Part shown: positions 11,531 to 23,700 of the stretch, in pieces | Position numbering within the stretch: the first letter of the stretch is position 1 | How the letters are laid out: the number at the start of each line of letters is the position of its first letter | NCBI RefSeq assembly: GCF_037893015.1 | Contig: NC_133660.1 | Location: forward strand, 281,171,067-281,235,066 | Origin: Macrotis lagotis | Taxonomy: Eukaryota > Chordata > Mammalia > Peramelemorphia > Peramelidae | Reading direction: 5' to 3' | DNA length: 64,000 nt | The notes under the pieces: generated by a model | The model's input: the letters and a program-made list of their open reading frames with translations, nothing else | The model's database searches: none | Told to the model about the DNA's origin: nothing | Position numbers and translations under genes: made by a program

Positions 11531-13291
11531 TCCTGGGCAAGGTGTTGTTCTTCCAAGGGCCCTATAAAGCCCACGACTGCCATCAGCTTCAAGGGAGACA
11601 ATAGGGGCAGCAGACTGACCAGTCTAAGGAGGGGGAATGCTGAAAGGTTCAGTTTATTGTTCTTGCTTGGATTGAGCTCTCTGGGCAAGGCCTCCCTCTC
11701 ACTCATATGGTGCCAAATGAAAATCTGAGCCAGGACAAATCACCCCCTTTTCAATATCTGGAATGAGCTCATCCCTTTTTAGCATCCTCCTGAGATTAGG
11801 GATAGACCTATGGGTCAGCATTAGCATTGTCCAAACCCCAACAATTGCAGTCATAGAATCTGTCCTAGGATTTCACTTCAGCAGCTTTTTCCTTGTAAAT
11901 GAATTCTTTTTTTGAAAACTAGATCGGGAATTTCACATGTCGTGGAAGCCCCAAAGAAATCATTTTCTCCACCTGACTAGGCTAGGTAACTTCTCCAACC
12001 CAGCACTACTGTTCAGGGGCAGGATTTGAACACAAGTCTTCCTGACAGGCTTTAGACTGCCTTGCTGTCCCTCTCTAAAATTAATCCTTTATGTAATCTC
12101 CCATACTTCCCCTTAGCATCCTGCTCATTTGCAGCATGACCTTAGATAAGTTATTTTCTCTCTTCTGAGGGTTCTAGTTTCTTCCTTATTAAAACCGAAT
12201 GTTTGCTTGGGATCACAGGAGCCTGAGGTTCTGGGTTCTCTTACTTACCAGCTAAAGGACTTTGAGACCATCCTTTTTCCTCCCCAGAACTTGGGGAAAT
12301 GATACCACTGGTCTAGATGCTCTCTAAACGCCCTCATGGCTCTAAATGGACTGTCCCATCATCCAGTATCAGAATGGAAACTCACCCCCAAGGGGCCTTC
12401 CTTCCTTGACCACCATTCTTCATAAGGGCTTGCATATCATTGACCACCATGATCCTGGAAGCCTCCTTGCTCTTGGTTTATATAACTTGCATTCAATTTA
12501 GTTTGAGATGCCATCTGTTACCTCAAATATCTGCTGTCCATTGGGGATCTGATACCTCTGGGGTCTGGTCCCGCCCCAATCCCAATAGGGTGGCAGTTCA
12601 AAATCAAACTCTAATTAAATACTGGTGACTCATTGTTTGCCCAGAATTTCACTCTATAGTCTAAGAAAAGGAGGTTGGCAAAAAAGATAACAGATTTGAA
12701 AGAGGTCTTAGTAAATGGTCCAATCAACCCGCTCACAAGCCATTATTAATCACCTGTGTGTGCCTGACCATCATTTTTACAGAGGAGATACATAGAGCGG
12801 GCTGCCCAATGTCCCAGTGGCATGCTCCAAGACTAGCAACTGGATCTCCTGGTTCTCTCTCCGATTCCCTGCCATCCTGCTTCCAGGGGACAATCTGCCC
12901 ACTTTTCTCTTTGCACCCATCCTTCCTGGATCTCCTGTAGATAGGAAGCTGGTTGTGTATTCTATGCATAATGGAGATCTAGAGTATGCCAATCCAATCG
13001 AAGAAACATTTATGAAGGAAGACAGAGTGCCTCAGATGGCATCACCGCAAGGAAGATGCTGGAGGTTTGTTTCCAGAAGAGGAGAGGGGATCGAGTCTAT
13101 TAGCATTGTATTAACTATACTTTACAAGTATAGTTATCTCATCAAAGGGGGCAGAATCAAGAGAACATCATACTTACTAACATCAACTTTGATGGATGTA
13201 GCTATCTCAGCAATTCAGAGTGCTACGAGACCTGTTATGGGCAATGCTAAACAAATCCAGAGGAAGAAAAACCAAAACAAACCAAAAAGCC
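11531..13291. other. Intergenic, mostly unrecognised
   Basis: MIR-like patches near 12000-12060 and 12120-12340 (for example TTTCTTCCTTATTAAAACCG). A 172-codon open frame over 12817-13335 runs into a SINE and shares its region with frames on the other strand, so I do not call it a gene. Confidence 0.5.
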
Positions 13292-13307
13292 AACAAAACT
13301 ACAGAAT

Positions 13308-13460
13308 TGGGACGGCTAGGTGGCACAGTGGATAGAGCACTGGTCCTGGAGTCAGGAGGACCTGAGTTCAAATCTGACCTCAGGCACTTAATAATTACCT
13401 AGCTGTGTGGCCTTGGATTAGTCACTTAACCCCACTATCTTGCCAAAAAACAAAAACGAA
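13308..13460 (+). mobile_element. SINE with 16-bp target duplication
   Basis: Sense copy flanked by AACAAAACTACAGAAT at 13292-13307 and 13461-13476, both exact. A recent insertion. Confidence 0.93.
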
Positions 13461-13479
13461 AACAAAACTACAGAATCTG

Positions 13480-13765
13480 AGTGAATATTATTTTCATTTT
13501 TGTAAAAATTTCTCTAATGTTTTTCCTTCCTATCTTTCTTTTCCCTTGATCCTAATTTCTCATACAGAAAATGACTATTCTATAAACGTGTTAAAGACAA
13601 ATGTGTATGTATAATTTTCACCAGCTGAGGGGAGGGGAATGGGAAGGGAGGGGGGAAGGAATTTATGCAACATATAAATATGCATATGGATGAATGTAAA
13701 AAAACTTTCATGACATATCATTGGAAAAATAAAATAAAATGTCAAATTGGGGGAAAAAACCTAAA
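13480..13765 (+). mobile_element. L1 3' tail, sense
   Basis: Ends GGGAGGGGGGAAGGAA, then a diverged terminal stretch CATTGGAAAAATAAAATAAAATG, the usual L1 tail in this genome. Confidence 0.5.
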
Positions 13766-15119
13766 CAAAACAAAAAAAACCCAAATATTATCTTATTTGA
13801 GTCCAAAGGTCTATGATGATGACTATGAAGCATGGGTAAGCATTCTGTAACTGGTTCCAGTTAACTAGCCATGTGATGAAGAGGAGGCTCTTTCAGGCAT
13901 TCAACTTCAGCCTCTTGCCCTTTGCCTCAGTGTTCTTGGAAGGGCTTAGAAGTCAATGAAGTATGTGGTGCCTACAACCTTGGCAGTACAATAGGAATAA
14001 AGTGTTTCTCATCATCCCATCTTTCTGGAGTCTGGCTCTTGCATGCAGCACGGCATTGATGCCCTGAGGAGTAAGGTGTGAATTTGGATAGCGATCTCTG
14101 GTAATTGAGATACAAGTTTATTTAGCTGTCAAGGCGCATCTGGATATGAAATTTGTGGAAATATTCCTCCGTAGGAACTGAGCCAAGATTTAAAGCCGAG
14201 TCAGAGATGAATGATATAAGGAAGATTATACCTTTAAGGTACTGTGTTTGTTCTGGGTTGTCCTTGAAGTAACTGTCCATTTGAAAAATATCACCTCATG
14301 TTAAATGGAACTGGTGGTGCTCTCATTAGTCTGTTGACAATAGAGGAACACACCTGGTGGGGGCTCAGACTCATGGAAATAGAGAACAGAGACATTCATA
14401 AAGTCATCAAACCACCAAAAACTGTAAGGATTGATGTTATAGACCTGACCTTGAGAGAGAAGGAACTGAGAAAACCCATGCTACATCTCTAATTGAATGG
14501 GGCTATAAATGTTAATGAGTATTGCCTGGACCCAGAAATGGGTGACTCCCATTTAATGGAGGAGAGGCCCAGGTTCCAACAGTGGGAAAATAAAAAGAGA
14601 GATTGAGAAGGAGCCAAAACCTGAGGGCAGGACTAAAAGTTAACAAGTGTGACTAACACATAGTTTGAAGAGCACTTTATAACAGCGCCATGAAAAAGGA
14701 ATTGTGACAGAAAAGGAATCCGAGGCCCAGAGAGGTAGTCAGTCACACAGGGACCAGCCCTTCCAGAGGGTCCCATTGAATCTTCTCTCCCTCCCTCCCC
14801 CTAGTTCTCCTTGGCTCACTCTTTGTCTTCCTTCCTCTTTTCCTTTGTTACATCAGCAGAGCTGGGACCAGAACCCAGGAAAGGCCTCTGACCCTCAGTT
14901 CAGGGGCTTTCCCACTGGCCATGGTAGAAGGAAGCTTTGCTGAGCAAGGGAAAGAAAAGTATTTTCCCAGCTCAGCATTGGGGCTTCCCGAGATGCAGGG
15001 AGCCTGAACCAGAGATCAGGGCCTGAATGGGGGGATGGGAGACCTAAAGAATCATAATAAGGACCCCCACCCCTCCAGGACCTGGGCATCTTATTTGTGC
15101 TCCCACAACCCTGGGGGTC
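13766..15119. other. Intergenic, nothing recognised
   Basis: Includes a MIR-like patch near 14640-14760 (GAGGCCCAGAGAGGTAG). Remaining DNA is unassigned; no conserved frame. Confidence 0.5.
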
Positions 15120-15415
15120 TCCGGCTGCCCCTCTCCCTGGACTTCCTCACCTCCACCTCCTCACTTCCTTTACCTCTCAGCTTCTACAGGAAGAGTCTTG
15201 CCCAATCCCTCTTCATTCTAGAGTCTGATCCTCCTTATTTCCCATTTATCCTGACTATAGTTTGTTTGTACCCAATTATTGGTGTGTTGTCTCCCCCTTT
15301 AGACTAGGGGCTCCCTGAGGGGTTGTTTTTACTTTTCTGTGGGTCCCCAGGATTTAGCAAAGTGACAGGTATACAATAGTTGCTTAATGAATGCTTCTTG
15401 ACCCAATTCTCTGCT
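15120..15415 (+). repeat. L2-type LINE 3' end
   Basis: TTTAGACTAGGGGCTCCCTGAGG, then GGGTCCCCAGGATTTAGCA and TGCTTAATGAATGCTTCTTGA: a clear L2 3'-end pattern (AGCTCCTTGAGGGC ... AATAAATGCTTGTTG). Confidence 0.7.
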
Positions 15416-15469
15416 TTTGTGGAAACATGGGCATATGATCAAAAGAGTTAGCACAAGGCCCCTGATGTA

Positions 15470-15545
15470 TAAATTGGAAAACTGAGGCCCAAAGAGGAGG
15501 AGGGACTTACCCAAGGCCACACAGGTAGTGAGCTTGATCCACTAG
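15470..15545 (-). repeat. MIR-type fragment
   Basis: GGAAAACTGAGGCCCAAAG and CCAAGGCCACACAGGTAGTG, the antisense MIR core end. Confidence 0.55.
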
Positions 15546-16420
15546 TCTGTCATACTTTTCTTAAGAGTGATAGGTCAACCGATCTCCCTGAGCCTCTAAG
15601 ATATAGAGAAGGTAGCGCCCTACAAAGGACGTGTTCCTGGGCTCTGTCCTTCTGTCCGACTCTCTCCTTCTCTCCCCACTGCTTCACATTATAGTTGAAT
15701 GAGATCATGAGGCACAACTGAGTCCAAAATCCACTTTTCCAGAGATGAGAAGTGACTGTGTGACGGATTCATGTCAAATCCAGGGCTAGGACCCACCCTT
15801 TCTGAAGTTCAAGGGGATCTCCTCGACCCTCCTCTTCCTTCTGCTGAACTTGGGGCTTGGACTGGGTCTCTGACTGGCAGCTAGAGGGAAGAAGGCAGAC
15901 TTGAGACTTCCCTAGATCAGAGGCCGCACTCACATGGCTACTGATGGTTCCGTAGCTGTGTTGCTAGTATGAAGTGAACCCCTTTGAATCCCCACAGCTA
16001 TCAGAGCCAATCTTCATGGGGTGAAGATACCTCCTGGGATCCTCAGGGCTCGGGATGCTCTTTGTCTCCACAGGACAAGAGTCTTGAGGGCGGGGAATTA
16101 TTCTCATTTCTCTTTGAATCCCCACTAATTGGCAATTAATAAATGTCTATTTGTTGATTGATCTGATGGTAGAAATTCATGAGAGCAGGGCATTGAAACT
16201 CTTGGTCCAGGCCTAGAGTAAAAAGAAGAAAAGTGTCCAGGGGACACTTGGCCCTATAGCGGTTCTGATATCCCTAATCAGTCTTGTGGGAATATGAGCG
16301 GGCAGTGGGATGGGACATGATCAAGACAACTAGAGGGATTAGCCTTGGCAAGAGAGTGTCAAAGAGAATACCGCAAGATTTTTCACATAGACCTAGTCTG
16401 TTAATTTGGCAAAAACAGAT
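15546..16420. other. Intergenic with a second L2-type end
   Basis: An L2-like 3' end at about 16040-16165 (GAGGGCGGGGAATTATTCTC ... AATAAATGTCTATTTGTTGA). The rest is unassigned. Confidence 0.5.
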
Positions 16421-17075
16421 CCCCAAGAATAAGCAGACAACTTGTGATATGTAAATATCATGGAATACTATTGGGCGATAAGGGAGGATAATCAGGCAGA
16501 TTTACATGAACTGATGCAAAGTGAAGTGAGCAGAACCCGGGAGTTACATGGCATCTGTAACAGCAACACTGTATGATGATCAGTGGTGAATGACGCCACT
16601 CTTCTCACCATACAGCGATCCAAGCAATTCCAAAGGACTCAAGATGGGAAGTGCTATCCACCTCCAGAGAAAAAACTGATGGAGGCCTAATGAAGACAGA
16701 AGCAAACTGTTTTCACTTTAGTCTTTCCATGAGTTTTTTCTCTTGACCTGTTTCTTCTTTTATAACCTAATAGGATAATATTTTACATGATTGCACATAT
16801 ATAATCTACATCAAATTGCTATCTTGGGGAGGGGGAGAGGAGAGAATTTGGAACTTACATTTCTTTTAAAAATGAATTAATGATTGTACATATATAACCT
16901 ATGAGAAGGGGAGAGAGAAGGGAGGGAGGTAGAAAAATGTGGAGTTTAAAAGATTACAAAAGATGAATTGTGAAAACTATCTTTGCATGTAATTGAAAAA
17001 AATTTCAAAAATGAATGTTTAAAAACTGTCTTTACATGTAATTGGAAAAAAAATACTATTTAAAAAGAAAAAAAT
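16421..17075 (+). mobile_element. L1 3' end, sense
   Basis: CATGGAATACTATTGGGCGA, CAAAGTGAAGTGAGCAGAACC, then a purine-rich tract. The terminal CTTTACATGTAATTGG motif occurs twice (near 16982 and 17030), a duplicated 3' tail. Confidence 0.7.
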
Positions 17076-17099
17076 ACTCTCTCCCCTCCCTGCTGTGAT

Positions 17100-17300
17100 G
17101 GTGCCATAGAAAGAGCCTTAGATTTAGAGCCAAAAACCAAATTTCAAATCATTACTCTTCTTTTTGTTCCCTGTGTTATTTATCTATTTGTCTCAGTTTC
17201 TTCATCTCTTTGTCTCAGTTTCTTCATCTATAAAATGGAAGGGTTAGATTTGATGAGCTCTGAGGTCTCTTATTTTTTTAAATCCCAAGCTTCTCCCAAG
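17100..17300 (+). repeat. MIR-type SINE with an internal 22-bp duplication
   Basis: CAGTTTCTTCATCTATAAAATGG is the sense MIR signature; the preceding TTTGTCTCAGTTTCTTCATC unit is present twice in tandem. Confidence 0.6.
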
Positions 17301-17539
17301 TTTAAATTCTGTATTGGGAGGGATGCCGGGATGCCGAGAAACAGTCATGCTAATACAATGTTGATAATTCTGTTGATTCAGTCTTTTGTAAAATAATCTA
17401 AGAATGTGATCAGAGTTCATTAATCATGCCTTATGACTCAGTATTCCTTTTTGACTGGGGCTTTATCCTAAAGGTAATAAAAGGACTGGATTGCCAATTT
17501 TTATGAATGAAATATTAAAGATACTTTATTTGTATTAGT

Positions 17540-17760
17540 GGAGACAATCTGAATAAGTATATAATTATAAGTAATTATAAGTAAACACTCATAAATTATA
17601 ATTTATTATTTATTTATATTTTTATGATTTATAATAAATATGTATAATATATTTAGTTTTTTATAATATAATTTATAAATATAAGTAATCATAAATAAAT
17701 AAATAATGCTGGGGAATAAGTAAATTAAAGCTTATTAATATAAAGGAATAAATGACCCAA
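17540..17760. repeat. AT-rich low-complexity DNA
   Basis: TATAATTATAAGTAATTATA-type sequence of nearly pure A/T. Confidence 0.85.
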
Positions 17761-17989
17761 TGGAAAAAAGATTAAAAAATATAAGGAAATCATTTCAATC
17801 AATAATCAATCAATCAACATGAATTTAGCTCTGACTACATGCCACATAGTGCAAAGCTAAGTATTTAGCTTACTGAGCAGAGGCAGTTCTCCCAACCCTC
17901 AAGTTTCTGCTCCAGAAAAAAAACTAAAAATTGCATCAAATCAAACAATGATTTAAAAAAATCCAGCGACAAACTACATTGACATCTTC

Positions 17990-18450
17990 CATCCAAAATC
18001 TACTAAAAAAGTAAGTTTGCCAGATGGGCAGCAGGAAAGGAGGTTATCAGCAGTCAGACCAGCCTAGACAACCCAGTGGACAGCTTCCCAGCCTTATCAG
18101 AGATGATTAGGAGCTTTTGTGGATGGAGGAATAAGATGAAAGGGGGCTCTGGGAAAACCCCCAGGAGCTCAGAAAGCCCCAGAGTGATCTGGGAAGCCCA
18201 GAGGAGGAATTCTGAAACAGCAGTTATTAAAGCAACCAGAATTACCCAGGAGTGCTTAGATCTGGCCAGGTCAGGCCTAGAGGCTCTGAAATCCCTAACA
18301 CAATCTAGAGATGTCCTAAGGGCCTGGAAGATCCAGGTGGGATGGGATGTACAAGTTGGGTAAGAACCAAGTAAGAATTTTGAAATATAAACACATGAAT
18401 TCAGGGAAACTGAGAAAGGCAAATTTATCTGAGGAACAGGAAGGGGTTGA
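17990..18450. other. Unidentified block with long open frames on both strands
   Basis: A 95-codon + frame (18076-18363) and a 122-codon - frame (18054-18422) overlap. More G/C-rich than the AT-rich DNA on either side. Could be the 5' part of a LINE or another repeat; not recognised. Confidence 0.35.
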
Positions 18451-18849
18451 GTGAGTGATGCTATAATGTTAACCTAATAGGAAGAGAAACTTAAATGTCT
18501 TTAGGGGATACTGAGGGAGTTATAAAAGAAAATCTAAGGCCCTGAGGGATGGACTAGTTCTGTGCTACCCATTTTAAGAAGGGAAAGAGAAGAAAAAGTC
18601 AAAAGAATACCCTAATGCAGATAGGACAAAGGATTTCTATTTCTTGGGGTATGAAAGAAAAACATGGAAGGGGTGGGGAGACTATAGGCATAGATGAACC
18701 TCATTCTGATCTGAAATAAGGAAGTGTTGGACACACTGTGTAGAAATACATCAAGCAGGGATAGGGCGAAGGGCAAGTGAAAAGGAAGGATAATCATAAG
18801 AAAGATATATTTCCTTATTCTGAAGGGGGAAATTAAAAGAGGGACTAGA

Positions 18850-19440
18850 ATTTTAGGGGAGTTCCCCATCAATGGAGGAGTAGCTAAACAAATGATGGTT
18901 AAAGAATGTAGCAGAATATTATTGGCCCATAATAAATGACTAAAAGTGCATGTTTCAGGACTATGAACTGATATGGAGTGATACGAGAAGAATCAGGAAA
19001 ACAATTTATACAAGGATTAAAGACAACTGTAAACACTGGAAGTGAAAACAACTTTGAAACACTCAAGAACACTTCTAAATGACATATTTTTTGTACATGT
19101 TTATTGTGCTTGATTTTATCTTTAACAAGGCTTTGACTTTTTTTTTTCCACTTGTTTTTAATGAAGAAAGGTTAGAGAGGAAGGGAAGCAATGTCAAAAA
19201 AAGAAAAAAAAGGGATGACCTTTAAAAAGGATTAATGAAATAATAGTTTTCAAAAACCCAGAAGAGATCTTTATTTTTCTTCCTTAAGGATATGATTTCT
19301 GTCTCATCACATTCAATTTGGATCAATGTATCCCATGGAAACAATGGAAAGACTGGCAGATTGCCTTCTGGGGGGGGGTAGGGGGAGGGAAGCAAGAATG
19401 GGGGAAAATTGTAAAACTCAAAATAAATAAAATCTTTCTT
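18850..19440 (+). mobile_element. Degraded L1 3' end, sense
   Basis: CCCATCAATGGAGGAGTAGC, GAGTGATACGAGAAGAATCAGG and a final GTAAAACTCAAAATAAATAAAATC tail are diverged versions of the L1 tail motifs. Confidence 0.55.
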
Positions 19441-19462
19441 AAAAAAAACACACAGGGCAGGT

Positions 19463-19597
19463 GGCCTAGGTGGTGTAGTGGATAAAGCACTGGCCCTGGA
19501 GTCAGGAGTACCTGGGTTCAAATCTGGTCTCAGACAATAATTACCTAGCTGTGAGGCCTTGGGCAAGCCACTTAACCCCATTGCTTTGCAAAAAATA
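19463..19597 (+). mobile_element. SINE, sense
   Basis: GGCCTAGGTGGTGTAGTGGA to CATTGCTTTGCAAAAAA, with a short internal deletion after CTCAGACA. Lies directly after an L1 tail. Confidence 0.88.
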
Positions 19598-19599
19598 AG

Positions 19600-20530
19600 G
19601 AACAAAAACAAACAAACAAAAAAAAACCACACACACAAAAGAGAATGGAATACAGACAAGTAGGGCAATTTTTGAAAAGAGGTAGTTTATGGTGGTATAT
19701 GTTTAAAAAAGGAAGTAGTATGAAATGGAGATTCAAGGCTTCATTTGCAAACATCTTTTTGTGTCCTGTGGATATGGAAGTGTTCTTTTTTGGTCAAGTT
19801 CAGAAAAAATGAAAAAATGCAAGAAGGTATTTTTGTTCATCCCGCATTTTCTAAGAGAACCAATGACATCCTGGGCAGATATCTTGAGTCACATGGGAAT
19901 TGGATTTAAGTGAGATAGAGTTATACAAAGTCATCAACTTCTCTCTCTTCTAGAGACTCATCATTTCCAGGGGCAGGACAAGCAGTGATGCAGTTGGCAA
20001 TGTTTGGCCAAGCTCTAAACCTTGCCCCTCAATACTGCTTCAGTTGCCTTCATGACTGTTGGTACAAATTGTTCTCTCCCCATTCTTGTTGGGGGAAGTC
20101 CTCCCCATGCTTGGGGTAGAGACACCCCTGATTCACTGATGGGTTTGAGGCCTATAGGTTATAGGATGGTTTAAGCAAGGTGTGGCCACTGTGTATGCTA
20201 AAAACTTCTTGAAAACACAGATAAGAATTAGGTGAAAGGTGAACACCAAAGTGGAAGGGCCCCACAGAGGGCTCAGCTGTCCTCTTAGCTCATCCTCTCT
20301 GACCCCTAGGACAAGAAAACAGAGAGACAGGAAGTGACCAAAATACAAAATCAGATTAGCAGAATATGAGCAAGATCATACATCAATTACTAATATATGT
20401 ATTTAAATTTCATTTATCAATATATTTTAAAGCACACAGACGCAAACACATTCAAAAAGCAAATTTAGCAGTTTTCTATGTGCACAGATGAATACAGGAG
20501 ACTCAGAGAAAATATCTTTTAAAAAAATTT
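19600..20530. other. Intergenic, unrecognised
   Basis: CA-rich start, then unique-looking DNA. I cannot assign it to a repeat or gene. Confidence 0.45.
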
Positions 20531-20533
20531 TTG

Positions 20534-20685
20534 AGGGGCGGCTAGGTGGTACAGTAGATAGAACACTGGTCCTGGAGTCAAGGAGTCCCTGAGTTCAAAT
20601 CCAGCCTCCAGACACTTAATAATTGCCTAGCTGTGTGACCTTGGGCAAGCCACTTAACCCCATTGCCTTGCAAAAACTAAAAAAT
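20534..20685 (+). mobile_element. SINE, sense
   Basis: GGGGCGGCTAGGTGGTACAG to CATTGCCTTGCAAAAACTAAA. Complete copy with A-rich tail. Confidence 0.9.
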
Positions 20686-21511
20686 ATTTTTTTTGATAAA
20701 ATGTATATTATGTATTTTTTTCATTTTCAGGAGGGAGGCTGCTTCCTTGAGGCTAGGAGAGTTTCACAGCATGCTGAGGCACTTAATATTTATCAAAAGG
20801 AATTGAAAGTGAAGAGAACTTCGATTTCAGAATTTGTTTAAATTTGCCCTATAGTTCATTAATTATTAATTGATATGATTTGCTATAAATATTAACTACA
20901 TAAAAATGATGGAGACAACAAGCAGAATGGGCTCACATCTGATGGCTCAGATTTTCTCTGGCAAATCATCTGTTGAGAATAAAGGAGGAAAAGGGGCTGA
21001 GGATGTAGACTCAAAAGATTTAATGACAAAAGACATTAAGACAAGATCCAGTCTTGTTGACAGGGAAGCTGAGGCCCTGGGAGGGGAAGTGACTTGGCCA
21101 GATCATGCTGATCTTGGCAGTGGGGCTTAGGCCAAAGGGAAAGCTGCTGTCTGTGAGTAACAAGACTGCCAGGCAGCAGAGATGGGCAAGAGATTGTAAT
21201 AGGCCCACAAAGAACTGGTTTTGCCCTACTGTCCTAAAGACTCATATTGGGCCTAATTTGTAGCAGTTTAGGAGAGAAAGTGATCATGTGGGTATAGATG
21301 CATAGGATTTAGTTGAGAGCTGGCCAGGCAAATGGGGTGGAAATCTGGTTGATGAAGTAAGTATTCTAGAGTGTCTCTGGGGTCCAAGGGAACTAGGGAA
21401 ACCAAAGGAAGTTGATGTATTGGGAAAACAAGTCAACAGCACAAAGACCCAGGCAATGGAAGGAAAACAGATGTGATATCTGAGAAATGGAGGAAGAGTT
21501 TGTCCCGGTTT

Positions 21512-21675
21512 CTTTTTTTCTTTTTTTCTTTTAAGTTTTTGCAAGGCAATGGGGTTAAGTGGCTTGCCCTAGGCCACACAGCTAGGTCATTATTAAGTGT
21601 CTGAGGCCGGATTTGAACCCAGGTACTCCTGACTCCAGGCCTGGTGCTTTATCCACTGCGCCACCTAGCCACCCC
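21512..21675 (-). mobile_element. SINE with 12-bp target duplication
   Basis: Antisense copy flanked by TTGTCCCGGTTT (21500-21511) and TTGTCCTGGTTT (21676-21687), one mismatch. Confidence 0.92.
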
Positions 21676-21763
21676 TTGTCCTGGTTTTTAAAAAGGAATT
21701 CCCTGAAAGAATGTGAACACCCAGAAATATACTTCTCAAAAGAATAACTGAAAAGTCTTCATG

Positions 21764-21909
21764 ACCAGGTGGTGCAGTGGATAAAGCACCAGCCCTGGAG
21801 TCAGGACTACCTGAGTTCAAATTCGGTCTCAGACACTTAATAATGACCTAGCTGTGTGGCCTTGGGCAAGCCACTTAACCCCATTTGCCTTGCAAAAACC
21901 TTAAAAAAA
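21764..21909 (+). mobile_element. SINE, sense, 88 bp from an inverted partner
   Basis: Starts CCAGGTGGTGCAGTGGATAA, lacking the first bases of the head, and ends TTGCCTTGCAAAAACCTT. Together with the antisense SINE at 21512-21675 it forms an intergenic inverted pair. Confidence 0.9.
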
Positions 21910-22057
21910 AAGACTGAAGGTCAATTCAATGCCCTTAGGTAGACCTGGTGAGGACCCAGCAAATTAATCAGAGAAGGAGCTACCTAATCTTGTTCTGGGA
22001 ACCTCATTAGTCTGAGTTGAGATAAGGACTCTCATGGATGGATGGATGGAGAGATAG

Positions 22058-22310
22058 GTGACAGAATGCCAGGTCTAGGATCAGGAAGACTCATTTTCCT
22101 AAGTTTAAATCTGACCTCAGACACTTCCTAGCTCTGTGACCCTGGGCAAGTCACTTAACCCTTTTTGCCTCTATTTCCTCATCTGTAAAATGAGCTCGAG
22201 AAGGAAATGGCAAATCGTTTCAATCTCTTTGCCAGGAAAACTCCAAATAGGAGTAATGAACAGTCAGACACACCAAAATGCCTGAACAACAAACAAAAAA
22301 TATACAGATA
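22058..22310 (+). mobile_element. RTE-tailed SINE (second family), sense
   Basis: tRNA-like head, CTGTGACCCTGGGCAAGTCA, TCATCTGTAAAATGAGCTCG, then a tail AACTCCAAATAGGAGTAATG ... AGTCAGACAC that also occurs at the 3' end of the RTE LINE at 57370-57410. Confidence 0.7.
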
Positions 22311-22399
22311 GAACATTTATTAAACACAATGTGTTAAAAACAGTGTGCTAAAACTGAGTCAGATCACAAATAAAACAGGAATTTTAAGGTTTTGAAGTT

Positions 22400-22905
22400 T
22401 CACTCCATATCCAGCAAATTGATAAAAGACGACAAACAACGAGAACCGTTGACCTTGGAGATATTATGGAAAGAACATCGCTAATGGAGCTGTGAATTGG
22501 CCAAACTATCTGGAAAGCAATTTAGAAATAGGTAAAGAAATCAACTAAACTGTTCATTTCTTTTATCCAGAGATTTAATTCTTCTGTAATGTCAGGTTTA
22601 AAAAAAACCCATAGAGACCAAAATATCACAGCACTTTTGGTACTAACAAGGGACCGGAAGCAAACTAGATGTCCCTCCATTGGGAAATGGCCAAACCCAG
22701 CATGGCACGTGAATCTAATGGAATATTACTATAAAATAAGAAAAAAAGTTCTAGAAAAGCATGGGAAGATTCATACTGAGACACTGAAGTGAACAAAACC
22801 AGGATGATAATATGCACAATGACAACAACAATAGAAATGGAAACTCAAAACTGGGAAACTATAATTCTGAATTTGATCCCAAAAAAGAGTTCTGGGACCT
22901 TTCCC
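22400..22905 (+). mobile_element. Old L1 3'-end fragment
   Basis: GGAGCTGTGAATTGGCCAAA, CCTCCATTGGGAAATGGC and TAATGGAATATTACTATAAA are diverged L1 3' motifs. No open frame. Confidence 0.6.
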
Positions 22906-22910
22906 TATAG

Positions 22911-23055
22911 TTTTTTTTTTTTTTTTGATTTCTGCAAGGCAATGGGGTTAAGTGACTTGCCCAAGGCCATATGGCTAAGTATGTATATAAGTGTCCAAGG
23001 CTGGATTTGAACTCAGGTCTTCCTGACTCTATCCACTGTGATAACTAGCTGCCCC
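22911..23055 (-). mobile_element. SINE, antisense
   Basis: T run, CTGCAAGGCAATGGGGTTAA to CTAGCTGCCCC. Likely duplication CTTTCCCTA/CTTTCCCCA. The middle part is shortened. Confidence 0.85.
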
Positions 23056-23228
23056 TTTCCCCACAATTCTTTGCAGAAGTGAGGTGACTTACAGAGTCAG
23101 CCTTTTTCAATATGTTGGTTAATTTTTTGCTTGACTTTTTTTCTCTTTGTTATAAGGAATGGCTTCTCTAGTAGAGGGAGGAAAGAGAGATGGAGGAGTC
23201 AGAGAAATGTAGATGCAAAAACTAAAGA

Positions 23229-23358
23229 AAGGGGGCAGCCAGGTGGAGCAGTGGATGGAGGACTGGCCCTGGAGTCAGGAGGACCCAAGTTCAAATCTCA
23301 TCTCAGACACTTACCTAGCTGTATGACCTTAGGCAAGTCATTGCCTTGTAAAAAAACT
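23229..23358 (+). mobile_element. SINE, sense, internally deleted
   Basis: GGGGGCAGCCAGGTGGAGCA to CATTGCCTTGTAAAAAAAC. Lacks the AATAATTACC segment and the CTTAACCCC part. Confidence 0.85.
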
Positions 23359-23395
23359 AGATAGAATTAAGATAGATTTTTTTTTTTAAGGAGAG

Positions 23396-23700
23396 ACAAC
23401 TGGTAACCACATGAGCTTGGTATGGATTCACAAAAATGAAGTCTGGCCCAACTAAACTAATTTCCTTTCCTCTGCCAGTTCCTAGACCAATCCATTGGGA
23501 AATTGATGTAAATGGTGGCTCTGGATTTCAGGCAAGCCATCTGGCAATGCATCATATTAGCCTCAAAAACAAGATGGAGAAACATTGGCTGGATAAGCAA
23601 CTCAAAGGATTTGAGTAACAAGTCCTATGTCAACCTGGAAGAAATGGTTCACAATGATGATGTCCTTGCTTGGTCCTCTTAGGGTCAACTTTGCTTTTTT
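23396..23700 (+). mobile_element. Probable CR1/L3-like LINE reverse-transcriptase fragment
   Basis: Broken frames give a LDFxQA-like stretch, then KMEKHWLDKQLKGF and a late VNLEEMVH, in the order of the CR1/L3 RT region (YLDFSKAFD ... KLxxHGLD ... WLxxF). Stops and frameshifts throughout. From memory of the family only. Confidence 0.4.

Noticed and set aside
12817..13335. 172-codon frame upstream
   Set aside because: Ends inside a young SINE and uses sequence with no known protein similarity.
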